Origin: Streptomyces cyanogenus
GTDB lineage: Bacteria > Actinomycetota > Actinomycetes > Streptomycetales > Streptomycetaceae
DNA length: 64,000 nt
NCBI RefSeq assembly: GCF_017526105.1
Contig: NZ_CP071839.1
Location: 4,146,001 to 4,210,000, forward strand
Reading direction: 5' to 3'
Shown piece after piece: positions 18,044 through 25,348 of the stretch (positions within the stretch are counted from its first letter, which is position 1; each line of letters opens with the position of its first letter). The translations under genes were made by a program, and so were the position numbers. The notes beneath the pieces are model-generated. The model made no database searches. It was not told the DNA's origin and was given only the letters and a program-made list of their open reading frames with translations.

Positions 18044-18481
18044 CTACGTCGTGGTAGTTGAACCCTTCAGGGAACAGTCCTGGCACCGGCCGAAGATCGC
18101 GAAATGCTTCATGTCGGTGTCGAACCCGAACTGCCGGCGCAGCTTGGCCGTGAACTCCGCGGCCACCTCGACGTCCGCCTCGATCACGTTCTCGCAGTCC
18201 CGGCACACCAGGTGCAGATGGTGGTGGCGGTCGGCGAGGTGGTAGGTCGGGGCACCGTGCCCGAGGTGGGCGTGGCTGACCAGGCCCAGCTCCTCCAGCA
18301 GCTCCAGCGTCCGGTAGACGGTGGAAATGTTGACCCCCGACGCCGTCTTCCTCACTTCCACGAGGATGTCGTCGGGGGTCGCGTGCTCAAGGGTGTCCAC
18401 GGCTTCGAGGACAAGCTGCCGCTGCGGCGTCAGCCGATAGCCGCGCTGCCTGAGGTCGCTCTTCCAGTCGGTGCTCACCAC
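18044..18481 (-). CDS. nur: Nur, nickel-responsive Fur-family repressor
   Basis: A 145-residue Fur-family regulator. The N-terminal winged helix (RLTPQRQLVLEAV, NISTVYRTLELLE) is followed by a His-rich metal site (HLADRHHHLHLVCRDC) and a second CxxC (CQDC). It closely matches S. coelicolor Nur (as I remember it) in length and sequence; Nur represses nickel uptake genes and the Fe superoxide dismutase when nickel is sufficient. The GTG start at 18481 is favoured because TAGACT ends 7 nt upstream (leaderless) and it gives the known MVSTDWKSD N-terminus. CatR, FurA or Zur are less likely because of the HHHLHL pattern. Confidence 0.92.
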   Translation of the reverse strand: MVSTDWKSDLRQRGYRLTPQRQLVLEAVDTLEHATPDDILVEVRKTASGVNISTVYRTLELLEELGLVSHAHLGHGAPTYHLADRHHHLHLVCRDCENVIEADVEVAAEFTAKLRRQFGFDTDMKHFAIFGRCQDCSLKGSTTTT

Positions 18482-18559
18482 ACCGGAAAGTCTAGAGCCA
18501 CCGGGCGGCGGACCCATGGGGAGAACGGGTGGCGGGCCTGCCCGAAGAAGCGACGGGGC

Positions 18560-19135
18560 CTACTTGAAGAAGGCGATGCCGTCGTCCGGGAGGTCGTCCG
18601 GGAGGGCCTTCGCCCAGCGCTCGACGTCCTCCGGGGTGACGACCTTCTTCAGCTGGGCCGACATGTACGGGCGCAGCGTGACCTCGGGGGTCTGCTTCTC
18701 GCCGACCCACATCAGGTCGCTCTTCACGTAGCCGTACAGCCGCTTGCCGCCGCTGTACGGCTGCGAGCCGGGCGTGCGGGCCACGGCGTCCGTCACCAGG
18801 TCGATCTGCGGCTTCTTGTCGGCCATCTCGCCGTACCAGATCTCGATGACGCCGTCGTCGCGGGTCAGCGTCACCTCGACCTTGCGGTCGGCGTGGATCC
18901 GCCAGAAGCCGAACTCCGACTCCAGCGGGCGGACCTTGTTGCCGTCGTTGTCCAGCACCCAGGTGCGCGAGTGGTACTCCAGGAAGTCCCGGCCGTCGTG
19001 GCTGAAACTGACCTCCTGCCCGAAGTTGCACTTCTCCGAGCCGGGGAAGTCGTGCACGCCCGCGCCGGCCCAGTTGCCGAGCAGGAAGGCGAGCGGGACG
19101 AGGTCCTTGTGCAGGTCGGACGGGATCTCGATCAT
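18560..19135 (-). CDS. Nitrobindin/FABP-like beta-barrel protein, heme ligand apparently absent
   Basis: A 191-residue protein of the nitrobindin (DUF1794, FABP-like) family. The N-terminal GNWAGAG matches the family's GxWxGxG signature, and the sequence alternates as expected for a 10-strand barrel (FLEYHSRTWVLD, GFWRIHADRKVEVTLT). Classical nitrobindins bind heme through a His in a C-terminal HLxAxL-like segment. Here the equivalent stretch appears to read RPYMSAQLKK, with no His, so heme binding is doubtful. The substrate is unknown. It follows a 32-aa membrane micro-protein by 26 bp, probably as an operon. Confidence 0.75.
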   Translation of the reverse strand: MIEIPSDLHKDLVPLAFLLGNWAGAGVHDFPGSEKCNFGQEVSFSHDGRDFLEYHSRTWVLDNDGNKVRPLESEFGFWRIHADRKVEVTLTRDDGVIEIWYGEMADKKPQIDLVTDAVARTPGSQPYSGGKRLYGYVKSDLMWVGEKQTPEVTLRPYMSAQLKKVVTPEDVERWAKALPDDLPDDGIAFFK

Positions 19136-19161
19136 GAGCGACAGCTTTCCTCAGGCGTGGG

Positions 19162-19260
19162 TCAGCGCTGGCCCTGGTACAGCTTCTTCACGGTCAGACC
19201 GGCGAAGGCGAGCACGCCGACGCAGACCAGGACCAGCAGGGTTGAGAAGAAGATCTCCAC
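19162..19260 (-). CDS. 32-aa single-pass membrane micro-protein
   Basis: A 33-codon gene starting at GTG with an excellent ribosome site (AAGGAG, 5 nt spacing). The product has one hydrophobic helix (about residues 3-23, FFSTLLVLVCVGVLAFAGLT) and a basic C-terminal tail (VKKLYQGQR). Third positions are GC-rich as in neighbouring genes. It begins the transcript that continues into the nitrobindin-like gene. I recall similar tiny proteins in other streptomycetes at this locus. It is easily missed by gene finders. Confidence 0.75.
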   Translation of the reverse strand: MEIFFSTLLVLVCVGVLAFAGLTVKKLYQGQR

Positions 19261-19457
19261 GGGTGCTCCTTGAGCGAGGGTGGGCGAACGACAGAGCCGC
19301 AGCCCAGCTTACGCGGCCGCGACCGGGCACTCCGTGCGAGGGGCGGCGGCTTTCGTCGCGAGGGCGGCGGCCGTCGCCGCAAAGGCCGGTGGCCGTCCTC
19401 ACCGGACCCGTGGCCGTCCTCGCGAGGGGCGGTGCCGCCGAGGGCTACGCTTCCCGC

Positions 19458-19820
19458 ATGGCGAAGAAGCTCGTGATCAAGGTGACGGCCGGTGCGGACG
19501 CTCCCGAGCGGTGCTCGCAGGCGTTCACGGTGGCCGCGGTGGCCGTGGCCAGTGGGGTCGAGGTCTCGCTGTGGCTGACCGGGGAGTCGTCCTGGTTCGC
19601 GCTGCCGGGGCGGGCCGCCGAGTTCGAGCTGCCGCACGCCGCGCCGCTGCCCGACCTCATCGAGTCCCTCCTCGCCGGCGGGCGCATCACGCTGTGCACC
19701 CAGTGCGCCGCCCGCCGGGAGATCACCGAGAAGGACGTCATCGAGGGCGTGCGGATCGCGGGCGCGCAGGTGTTCGTGCAGGAGTCCCTGGCGGACGACA
19801 CCCAGGCCCTCGTCTACTGA
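19458..19820 (+). CDS. DsrE-family small protein
   Basis: A 120-residue protein with the DsrE/DsrF-like fold pattern: beta-strand KKLVIKVTAG, then SQAFTVAAVAVASGVEVSLWLTGE, and later TLCTQCAARREI carrying two Cys, followed by GVRIAGAQVFV. DsrE relatives bind or pass sulfur through a Cys at a similar place; here either Cys of CTQC could serve. TACGCT ends 6 nt before the ATG (leaderless). Function in Streptomyces is not known. Confidence 0.8.
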   Translation: MAKKLVIKVTAGADAPERCSQAFTVAAVAVASGVEVSLWLTGESSWFALPGRAAEFELPHAAPLPDLIESLLAGGRITLCTQCAARREITEKDVIEGVRIAGAQVFVQESLADDTQALVY

Positions 19821-19821
19821 A

Positions 19822-20085
19822 CTACGGCCGGGGGCGTTTCCTGCCGTCCAGCTCGTCCCACCACTCGTCGGACTGCGGGTCGCCGGAGGGGTCGTCCCAC
19901 CAGCGGTCCTCCGGGCCCCTGCGGTTGGCGACCATCGCGGCGACGGGCGGGATGACCATGGCCACGACGCACATCCCGACGGCCGCCGGCACGGACCACA
20001 GGCGCACGACTCCCCACGCCAGGACGAAGAGTCCGATGCAGGTCCCCATCATGGCGAAGTAGATGTGCCGACGCCGGGCGTACAC
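19822..20085 (-). CDS. DUF3099 membrane protein
   Basis: An 87-residue protein with two hydrophobic helices (about 9-29 and 32-53, the second holding PPVAAMVANRRGP) and an acidic, Trp-rich tail (RWWDDPSG, DEWWDEL) ending in KRPRP. This is the DUF3099 pattern found across actinobacteria. The GTG start is tentative; an ATG pair at residues 12-13 is an alternative but would cut the first helix. It is convergent with the DsrE-like gene, with a 1-bp gap. Confidence 0.78.
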   Translation of the reverse strand: MYARRRHIYFAMMGTCIGLFVLAWGVVRLWSVPAAVGMCVVAMVIPPVAAMVANRRGPEDRWWDDPSGDPQSDEWWDELDGRKRPRP

Positions 20086-20217
20086 AAGTCCAGGGTAGGG
20101 CCGCCGGGCCCTGTCACAACTGATCCACAAATCCGCTCCGGCCTGCCCCGGCAGAGTTACCGTGGGGTATCCGTACCGGATTCCGAACACCGTCGCCGAC
20201 CCGGGGGAACCAACCAC

Positions 20218-20955
20218 ATGCGCGCCCTGCGAATACTCCTGATCATCGTCGTGATCCTGGGCGGACTCTTCGTGATCGTGGACCGGGTCGCCGTGCACTT
20301 CGCCGAGGGCGAGGCCGCGGACAAGCTGAAGGCCACGGAGAACCTGGCCTCGACCCCGGACGTGGACATCAAGGGCTTCCCGTTCCTCACCCAGGTCGCG
20401 GGGGGCTCCCTGGACGACGTCGAGGTGAGCATCAAGGACTACCGGGCGGCCACCGGCAAGGCCGGCCAGACGATCCGGATCGACGATCTGAAGGCCGACA
20501 TGAAGGGCGTCGAGTTCTCCGGCGACTACAGCTCGGCCACCGCGGCCACCGCGACCGGCACCGCGACGGTCTCCTACGCCGAGCTGCTGAAGACCGCCAG
20601 GTCCGAGCCGACCGAGGTGGCGCCGGGGGTCACCGCCCGGATCGTCGGACTCTCCGACGGCGGCAACGGGAAGATCAAGGTCGCGGTGGAGGGAACCGTC
20701 TCGTCCCTCGGGCTCAAGCAGACCGTGTCCGTGCTCAGCTCGGTGAGCGTCGTGAACAACAAGGTGGAGGTGCACGCGGACTCGCTGCCCAGGCTGGGCG
20801 CCGCCGCGATCGCCGAGAACCGCATCCGCGAGATCACCGACTTCCAGCAGGCCATCGACCAGCTGCCCGGCGGCATCGAGCTGGACAAGGTGCAGGCGGC
20901 GAAGGACGGCGTGGAGATCAGCGTGAAGGGTTCGGACGTCCGGCTGGCGGGGTAG
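20218..20955 (+). CDS. LmeA-like (DUF2993) exported lipid-binding protein
   Basis: A 245-residue protein with an N-terminal hydrophobic anchor or signal (about 3-22) and a DUF2993 domain, recognised by VDIKGFPFLTQVAGGSLDDVEVSI near the start and repeated amphipathic strands. In mycobacteria the family member LmeA acts in the periplasm in lipomannan elongation and binds phospholipid. Here the role is unknown but an envelope function is likely. GGGGGAACC precedes the ATG. A GC-rich hairpin about 115 bp downstream probably ends the transcript. Confidence 0.8.
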   Translation: MRALRILLIIVVILGGLFVIVDRVAVHFAEGEAADKLKATENLASTPDVDIKGFPFLTQVAGGSLDDVEVSIKDYRAATGKAGQTIRIDDLKADMKGVEFSGDYSSATAATATGTATVSYAELLKTARSEPTEVAPGVTARIVGLSDGGNGKIKVAVEGTVSSLGLKQTVSVLSSVSVVNNKVEVHADSLPRLGAAAIAENRIREITDFQQAIDQLPGGIELDKVQAAKDGVEISVKGSDVRLAG

Positions 20956-21069
20956 AGCACGGACACCGGCGGTCGTACCCCGCCGGGCAGGCCGCCCGCA
21001 CACCGGCCGCCACCTGCTGTCCGACTGGCGAGACGATCACGTCCGTAGCGTAGATGCGATGACCCGAGC

Positions 21070-21107
21070 GAGCGCCCGGAGACCGTCCACCGGTCCCCCG
21101 GGCGCTC
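21070..21107 (+). terminator. Terminator downstream of the LmeA-like gene
   Basis: GAGCGCCCGG and CCGGGCGCTC pair perfectly around an 18-nt loop and are followed by TTCTCGTT. It isolates the LmeA-like gene from the sulfurtransferase operon. Confidence 0.75.
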
Positions 21108-21155
21108 TTCTCGTTCCGCCATGCGGACGATCGCGTCTCGCCATATGACACGCCG

Positions 21156-21185
21156 GTGACACGCCCGCCCGGACGTCCCTACGAT
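21156..21185 (+). promoter_or_regulatory. Promoter of the cysteine leader-sulfurtransferase operon
   Basis: GTGACA (21156-21161) and TACGAT (21180-21185) are separated by 18 bp, a good vegetative-type promoter. The -10 ends 7 nt before the ATG of the leader peptide, so transcription should start at or next to that ATG and the leader would be translated without a 5' UTR. Confidence 0.75.
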
Positions 21186-21192
21186 CGACCGC

Positions 21193-21273
21193 ATGAAGCG
21201 ACAGGCGGATCTCACGAAGCGGCGGGCAGTGGACCTGTGCCGCGTTGCCGCCATGCTCTGTCGCCCCTTCTGA
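21193..21273 (+). CDS. Cysteine-containing leader peptide of the sulfurtransferase operon
   Basis: A 26-codon frame on a probable leaderless transcript, 128 bp upstream of the sulfurtransferase. The peptide is basic at its start (MKRQ, TKRR) and ends with VDLCRVAAMLCRPF, holding two Cys codons (TGC, TGT). Short peptides with a Cys-x(6)-Cys-Arg ending are, from memory, recurrent upstream of sulfur-assimilation genes in Streptomyces. The likely role is ribosome-mediated sensing of cysteinyl-tRNA supply. The regulatory mechanism in the 128-bp spacer is not evident from the sequence alone. Confidence 0.75.
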   Translation: MKRQADLTKRRAVDLCRVAAMLCRPF

Positions 21274-21401
21274 GCGGAAGCCCCGGCTCCCGCGTCTCAC
21301 CCCCGCCCTGCTGCCAGGGCATCCGTGCGCCGCTCGGGCCCCGAGCGCGCACCCCTCTCTACTCGCACGCCCCGCCGCGACTGCCCCGGAGGAGAAAGAG
21401 C

Positions 21402-22247
21402 ATGAGCCGCAGCGACGTCCTGGTCGACGCCGACTGGCTCCAGGAGCACCTGGACGACCCGACCATCGCCATCGTCGAGGTGGACGAGGACACGTCCGCC
21501 TACGAGAAGAACCACATCAAGAACGCGATCCGCATCGACTGGACCAAGGACCTCCAGGACCCGGTCCGCCGTGACTTCATCGACCAGGAGGGCTTCGAGA
21601 AGCTCCTGTCGGAGAAGGGCATCGCCAACGACCACACGGTGATCCTCTACGGCGGCAACAACAACTGGTTCGCGTCGTACGCCTACTGGTACTTCAAGCT
21701 GTACGGCCACGACAGCGTCAAGCTCCTCGACGGCGGCCGCAAGAAGTGGGAGCTGGACGCCCGCGAGCTGGTCCCCGGCGACGAGGTGCCCGAGCGCCCG
21801 AAGACCGACTACAAGGCCAAGCCGCAGGACACGTCGATCCGTGCCTTCCGCGACGACGTCGTGGCCGCCATCGGCTCCCACAACCTCGTCGACGTGCGCT
21901 CCCCCGACGAGTTCTCCGGCAAGCTGCTCGCCCCGGCGCACCTGCCGCAGGAGCAGTCGCAGCGCCCGGGCCACGTGCCGTCCGCGAAGAACATCCCGTG
22001 GTCGAAGAACGCCAACGACGACGGCACCTTCAAGTCGGACGAGGAGCTGAAGGAGCTCTACGCCGAGGAGAACGTCGACCTCGCCAAGGACACGATCGCC
22101 TACTGCCGCATCGGTGAGCGCTCGGCCCTGACCTGGTTCGTGCTGCACGAGCTGCTCGGCGTGGAGAACGTCAAGAACTACGACGGCTCCTGGACCGAGT
22201 ACGGCTCCCTCGTCGGCGTGCCGATCGAGCTCGGCGCCGGCAAGTAG
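21402..22247 (+). CDS. Rhodanese-type thiosulfate/3-mercaptopyruvate sulfurtransferase
   Basis: A 281-residue two-domain rhodanese. The second domain has catalytic Cys235 in YCRIGERSALTW, the same loop as in mycobacterial CysA2/SseA-type enzymes; the first domain has no Cys at the equivalent loop (YGGNNNWFAS) and is structural. It transfers sulfane sulfur from thiosulfate or mercaptopyruvate to acceptors such as cyanide or thioredoxin. GGAGGAGA precedes the ATG. It is followed by the DUF1416 gene, an arrangement also seen for cysA2-sseC2 in M. tuberculosis. Often labelled cysA or sseA. Confidence 0.92.
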   Translation: MSRSDVLVDADWLQEHLDDPTIAIVEVDEDTSAYEKNHIKNAIRIDWTKDLQDPVRRDFIDQEGFEKLLSEKGIANDHTVILYGGNNNWFASYAYWYFKLYGHDSVKLLDGGRKKWELDARELVPGDEVPERPKTDYKAKPQDTSIRAFRDDVVAAIGSHNLVDVRSPDEFSGKLLAPAHLPQEQSQRPGHVPSAKNIPWSKNANDDGTFKSDEELKELYAEENVDLAKDTIAYCRIGERSALTWFVLHELLGVENVKNYDGSWTEYGSLVGVPIELGAGK

Positions 22248-22279
22248 ATCCCGACCGACCTTTTCCCTAGGAGTTGCAC

Positions 22280-22567
22280 ATGTGCGGAGCGAAGGCCGGT
22301 GGCCCCGACGCCTCGACGATCAAGCCCGGTGAGACCACGATCCAGGGCCAGGTGACGCGCGACGGCGAGCCGGTGACGGGCTACGTCCGTCTGCTCGACT
22401 CGACCGGCGAGTTCACCGCGGAGGTCCCCACCTCCGCGACCGGCCAGTTCCGGTTCTACGCGGCCGAGGGCACGTGGACGGTGCGCGCGCTGGTGCCCGG
22501 CGCGACCGCCGACCGCACGGTCGTCGCCCAGAAGGGCGGGCTGGCGGAGGTCGCCATCGCGGTGTGA
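22280..22567 (+). CDS. DUF1416 (SseC-like) protein
   Basis: A 95-residue protein starting MCGAKAGGP, with beta-rich segments (GQVTRDGEPVTGYVRLLDSTGEF, then FRFYAAEGTWTVRAL) resembling a carboxypeptidase-regulatory-like fold. It matches DUF1416, the SseC family that always follows the sulfurtransferase. The ATG at 22280 has TAGGAG 6 nt upstream; an in-frame TTG two codons earlier is not preferred. Co-transcribed with the sulfurtransferase; its precise role is unknown. Confidence 0.88.
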   Translation: MCGAKAGGPDASTIKPGETTIQGQVTRDGEPVTGYVRLLDSTGEFTAEVPTSATGQFRFYAAEGTWTVRALVPGATADRTVVAQKGGLAEVAIAV

Positions 22568-22597
22568 GCAGGTCCTGACCGGACTCTGTGACGGCTG

Positions 22598-22642
22598 AGG
22601 GCCGCATCCCCTGGGTTGGACGCCAGTGGGGGGTGCGGCCCT
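22598..22642 (+). terminator. Terminator of the sulfurtransferase-DUF1416 operon
   Basis: AGGGCCGCATCCCC pairs with GGGGGTGCGGCCCT over 14 positions (one G-T pair) around a 17-nt loop, 30 bp after the DUF1416 stop. TTCGGCTT follows. Confidence 0.75.
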
Positions 22643-22795
22643 TCGGCTTGCACGGGGCGAGGAGCGGGGCGTTCGGTGTTTCCCCTGTGTTCCCTGTGCG
22701 CGGTGATGCGGTGGGCAGTAGACCGTTCGGGTTAATCCCTATCCCGCATATGGTCGGCATTTGGCTGATGTGCTTGTAATGGAGTAACCGACTGT

Positions 22796-22868
22796 GGGTG
22801 CCCATCCTCTGTCGGGGCGTCAGGACGACGATTGTCTGACCGATCGTCGTTCACGTCCATGGGCACCC
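22796..22868 (+). promoter_or_regulatory. Nested inverted repeats upstream of the Ig-like gene
   Basis: An outer perfect 10-bp pair, GGGTGCCCAT (22796-22805) and ATGGGCACCC (22859-22868), encloses an inner perfect 8-bp pair, ACGACGAT (22825-22832) and ATCGTCGT (22843-22850). In RNA this could fold as a two-tier stem. It lies 88 bp before the chosen start of the Ig-like gene. It may be a structured 5' leader or an operator array. The rest of the 388-bp gap (22568-22955) holds only the operon terminator and nothing else I recognise. Confidence 0.5.
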
Positions 22869-22955
22869 CGGCAGTTGAATGCGCGAACCGCACCATCGAT
22901 GCGTGCGGTCGTGACGGCAGCCCACACCCGATTCTCCGCAAAAGGGGCTGCTCTC

Positions 22956-24728
22956 ATGGCAGTGATCATCATTCCATCGACGGTGGCGGCTTGCTCGATC
23001 TTCTCCGCCATCGCCACCGGCGCACCCGCCGGTGCCACCTCGGCCGTCTTCACCTACGACGGCGCCGCCCCCCAGACACTGCCGGTGGTCAACGGCGTCG
23101 CCGGCGCGGCGACGTTCACGGCCGTCGGCTCCGGCGCACAGCAGGTCTCGGTGACCTACCTCGACGCCGGCGGTGCCCAGGTGGGGACCACCAGCGGCAC
23201 GGTGACCGTCACCGCGGCGCCGGCAGGGACGATCTCGACGACGCTGTCCGCTCCCGGCGTCGGGACCACGACAGCCACCACCACGCTGACCTGCAGTGGC
23301 GGCCTGGCTTCCGTCAACGGGACCCTGACCTACACCCTGCCGGGCGGGGCCACGGTCACGGCCGCAGTGGTCAACGGCGTGGTCGCGCCGACCGATCTGG
23401 GGGTCGCGCTGACAGCGGGTCAGACGGTGAGCGTCAGCTTCACCCCGGCACCCGGCTCCTGCGCGGCGTGCACCTTCGCCGCGGTCACCGTCACCGTCCC
23501 CCCACCGCCGCCCTGCATGGTGTTCCTGCTGCCGCCGTCGGGGACGGTGGTGGCCGGGCAGCCGACCAGCCTGACCGCGGTCGTGCTGTGCAACGGCGTG
23601 CCGGTCTCCGGCGCCTCGGTCACCTTCAGCGGCGGCGGCGCCACCCCGGTGACCGTCACCACCAACGCCCTGGGCATCGCCACCGGATCGCTGACCTTCC
23701 CCACCGCAGGACCCGCCACGGTCACCGCGACGGTCACCGCCGCCGGCACCGCCTGCTCCTGCACCAACGTCTCCTCCAACCCCATCACCGTCAACGTCAC
23801 CGCCCCGCCGACCTGTTCGGTGGTGCTCCGGCCCGTGGTCGGTCCGGTCGTCGTCGGACAGCCCACCACCGTGACCGCGGTCGTGCTGTGCAACGGCGTG
23901 CCCGTCTCCGGCGCCTCGGTCACCTTCAGCGGCGGCGGCGCGACCCCCGTGACCGTCACCACCAACGCCCTGGGCATCGCCACCGGATCGCTGACCTTCC
24001 CCACCGCAGGACCCGCCACGGTCACCGCGACGGTCACCGCCGCCGGCACCACCTGCTCCTGCACCAACGTCTCCTCCAACCCCATCACCGTCAACGTCAC
24101 CGCCCCGCCGACCTGTTCGGTGGTGCTCCGGCCCGTGGTCGGTCCGGTCGTCGTCGGACAGCCCACCACCGTGACCGCGGTCGTGCTGTGCAACGGCGTG
24201 CCCGTCTCCGGCGCCTCGGTCACCTTCAGCGGCGGCGGCGCCACCCCGGTGACCGTCACCACCAACGCCCTGGGCATCGCCACCGGATCGCTGACCTTCC
24301 CCACCGCAGGACCCGCCACGGTCACCGCGACGGTCACCGCCGCCGGCACCACCTGCTCCTGCACCAACGTCTCCTCCACCCCCGTCACCGTCACCGTGAC
24401 CATCCCGCCGACCTGCATGGTGTTCCTGCTGCCGCCGTCGGGGACGGTGGTGGCCGGGCAGCCGATCAGCCTGACCGCGGTCGTGCTGTGCAACGGCGTG
24501 CCCGTCTCCGGCGCCTCGGTCACCTTCAGCGGCGGCGGCGCCACCCCGGTGACCGTCACCACCAACGCCCTGGGCATCGCCACCGGATCCCTGACCTTCC
24601 CCACCGCAGGACCCGCCACGGTCACCGCGACGGTCACCGCCGCCGGCACCACCTGCTCCTGCACCAACGTCTCCTCCACCCCGATCACCGTCACCGTGAC
24701 CGGGGCAGGGACGAGCGTGACGCTGTAG
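22956..24728 (+). CDS. Ig-like (Big_1-type) repeat protein
   Basis: A protein of 590 residues made almost entirely of Ig-like beta domains. Two divergent N-terminal domains are followed by four 100-residue units, each with NGVPVSGASVTFSGGG, TTNALGIATGSLTFP and GPATVTATVTAAG, the pattern of bacterial Ig-like group 1 (invasin/intimin-type). Each unit has four Cys, including a CSCTNV motif, which could form disulfides outside the cell. The ATG used has AAAAGGGG 9 nt upstream but gives no clear export signal (MAVIIIPSTVAACS). An ATG 19 codons earlier would add basic residues and create a plausible signal peptide but lacks a ribosome site. It may be a surface adhesin or a phage-derived decoration or tail protein. 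Confidence 0.75.
   Translation: MAVIIIPSTVAACSIFSAIATGAPAGATSAVFTYDGAAPQTLPVVNGVAGAATFTAVGSGAQQVSVTYLDAGGAQVGTTSGTVTVTAAPAGTISTTLSAPGVGTTTATTTLTCSGGLASVNGTLTYTLPGGATVTAAVVNGVVAPTDLGVALTAGQTVSVSFTPAPGSCAACTFAAVTVTVPPPPPCMVFLLPPSGTVVAGQPTSLTAVVLCNGVPVSGASVTFSGGGATPVTVTTNALGIATGSLTFPTAGPATVTATVTAAGTACSCTNVSSNPITVNVTAPPTCSVVLRPVVGPVVVGQPTTVTAVVLCNGVPVSGASVTFSGGGATPVTVTTNALGIATGSLTFPTAGPATVTATVTAAGTTCSCTNVSSNPITVNVTAPPTCSVVLRPVVGPVVVGQPTTVTAVVLCNGVPVSGASVTFSGGGATPVTVTTNALGIATGSLTFPTAGPATVTATVTAAGTTCSCTNVSSTPVTVTVTIPPTCMVFLLPPSGTVVAGQPISLTAVVLCNGVPVSGASVTFSGGGATPVTVTTNALGIATGSLTFPTAGPATVTATVTAAGTTCSCTNVSSTPITVTVTGAGTSVTL
23512..24711 (+). repeat. Four tandem 300-bp near-identical repeats
   Basis: Units begin at about 23512, 23812, 24112 and 24412 and are exactly 300 bp (100 codons) each, with no indels. 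Over the central 200 bp they differ at only a handful of sites. Units 1 and 4 share one head (MVFLLPPSGTVVAGQP), units 2 and 3 another (SVVLRPVVGPVVVGQP). Such low synonymous divergence points to recent duplication or ongoing gene conversion. Confidence 0.95.
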
Positions 24729-24879
24729 GCGCTGCCCTCATGCCGACAGCCCAGCCCGCGGATACCGCTGCCGAGCACCTTCGGCGGGCAACCGGTGGCC
24801 GCCGGCCTGTCTGCCGGTGTGGCAGCCCGATCTGACGGTTCGCCGACAGGCGATCGTCTTTCCCCCACACACACAGAGA

Positions 24880-24914
24880 GTCGTCCCCCCGTCGTGCAAG
24901 GACGGGGGGACGAC
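24880..24914 (+). terminator. Perfect 14-bp stem-loop
   Basis: GTCGTCCCCCCGTC and GACGGGGGGACGAC pair perfectly around a 7-nt loop (GTGCAAG), 150 bp after the Ig-like gene. There is no T tract downstream. It is the probable end of that transcript. The remaining bases of the 263-bp gap show nothing further except a CA-rich run just upstream. Confidence 0.7.
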
Positions 24915-24991
24915 CCGATCTCCCAGCCTAGCGGCGAGCGCGTACACGCCGCCCGGCCCGCCGACAAACCCGCCTGCTGAGGGGAGACCCC

Positions 24992-25279
24992 ATGAGCCTG
25001 ACGGCGTTCCTGCTGGCCCTCGGCGCCACTTGCCGCATCACCCGTCTCCTCACCAAGGACACGCTCGCGGCCGGCTTCAGAACACAGGTCGCCGATCGCT
25101 TCGGCGACGACTCCAAGGCCGCCTACCTGGTCGGTTGTGGATGGTGCGCGAGCGTGTGGGTCGCGGCCGCCATGACCGTCTACGCCCTCGCACTGGCGGA
25201 CAGCGCCTGGTTCACGGTCCCGACGACCGCCCTGAGCCTGTCCTACCTCGTGGGACTGGCCTCCCGATGGCTGGACTGA
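24992..25279 (+). CDS. DUF1360-like phage-type membrane protein
   Basis: A 95-residue protein: amphipathic N-terminus with CRITRLLTKDTLAAGFR, then a conserved-looking VGCGWCASVWVAA motif that begins a membrane helix, and a second hydrophobic segment (TVPTTALSLSYLVGLAS). The CGWCxSVW motif resembles the DUF1360 family common in actinophages and prophages. GAGGGGAG precedes the ATG. It lies with the Ig-like gene and a small CNCGG protein in what looks like an acquired cassette. Function unknown; a holin-like or structural role is possible. Confidence 0.65.
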   Translation: MSLTAFLLALGATCRITRLLTKDTLAAGFRTQVADRFGDDSKAAYLVGCGWCASVWVAAAMTVYALALADSAWFTVPTTALSLSYLVGLASRWLD

Positions 25280-25348
25280 CCGGCGCCGACACCCGTCGGC
25301 GGCCGCGACTTCGGTGCTCAGGCACCGAGACACCAAAGGAGAACGCGC

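Noticed and set aside
22899..22955. Upstream ATG giving the Ig-like protein a signal peptide
   Set aside because: It would make a plausible export signal but has no ribosome site or -10 element; kept only as an alternative start.
23512..24711. Direct-repeat array that could be mistaken for CRISPR
   Set aside because: Repeats are 300 bp, contiguous and in frame inside one gene, with no spacers.
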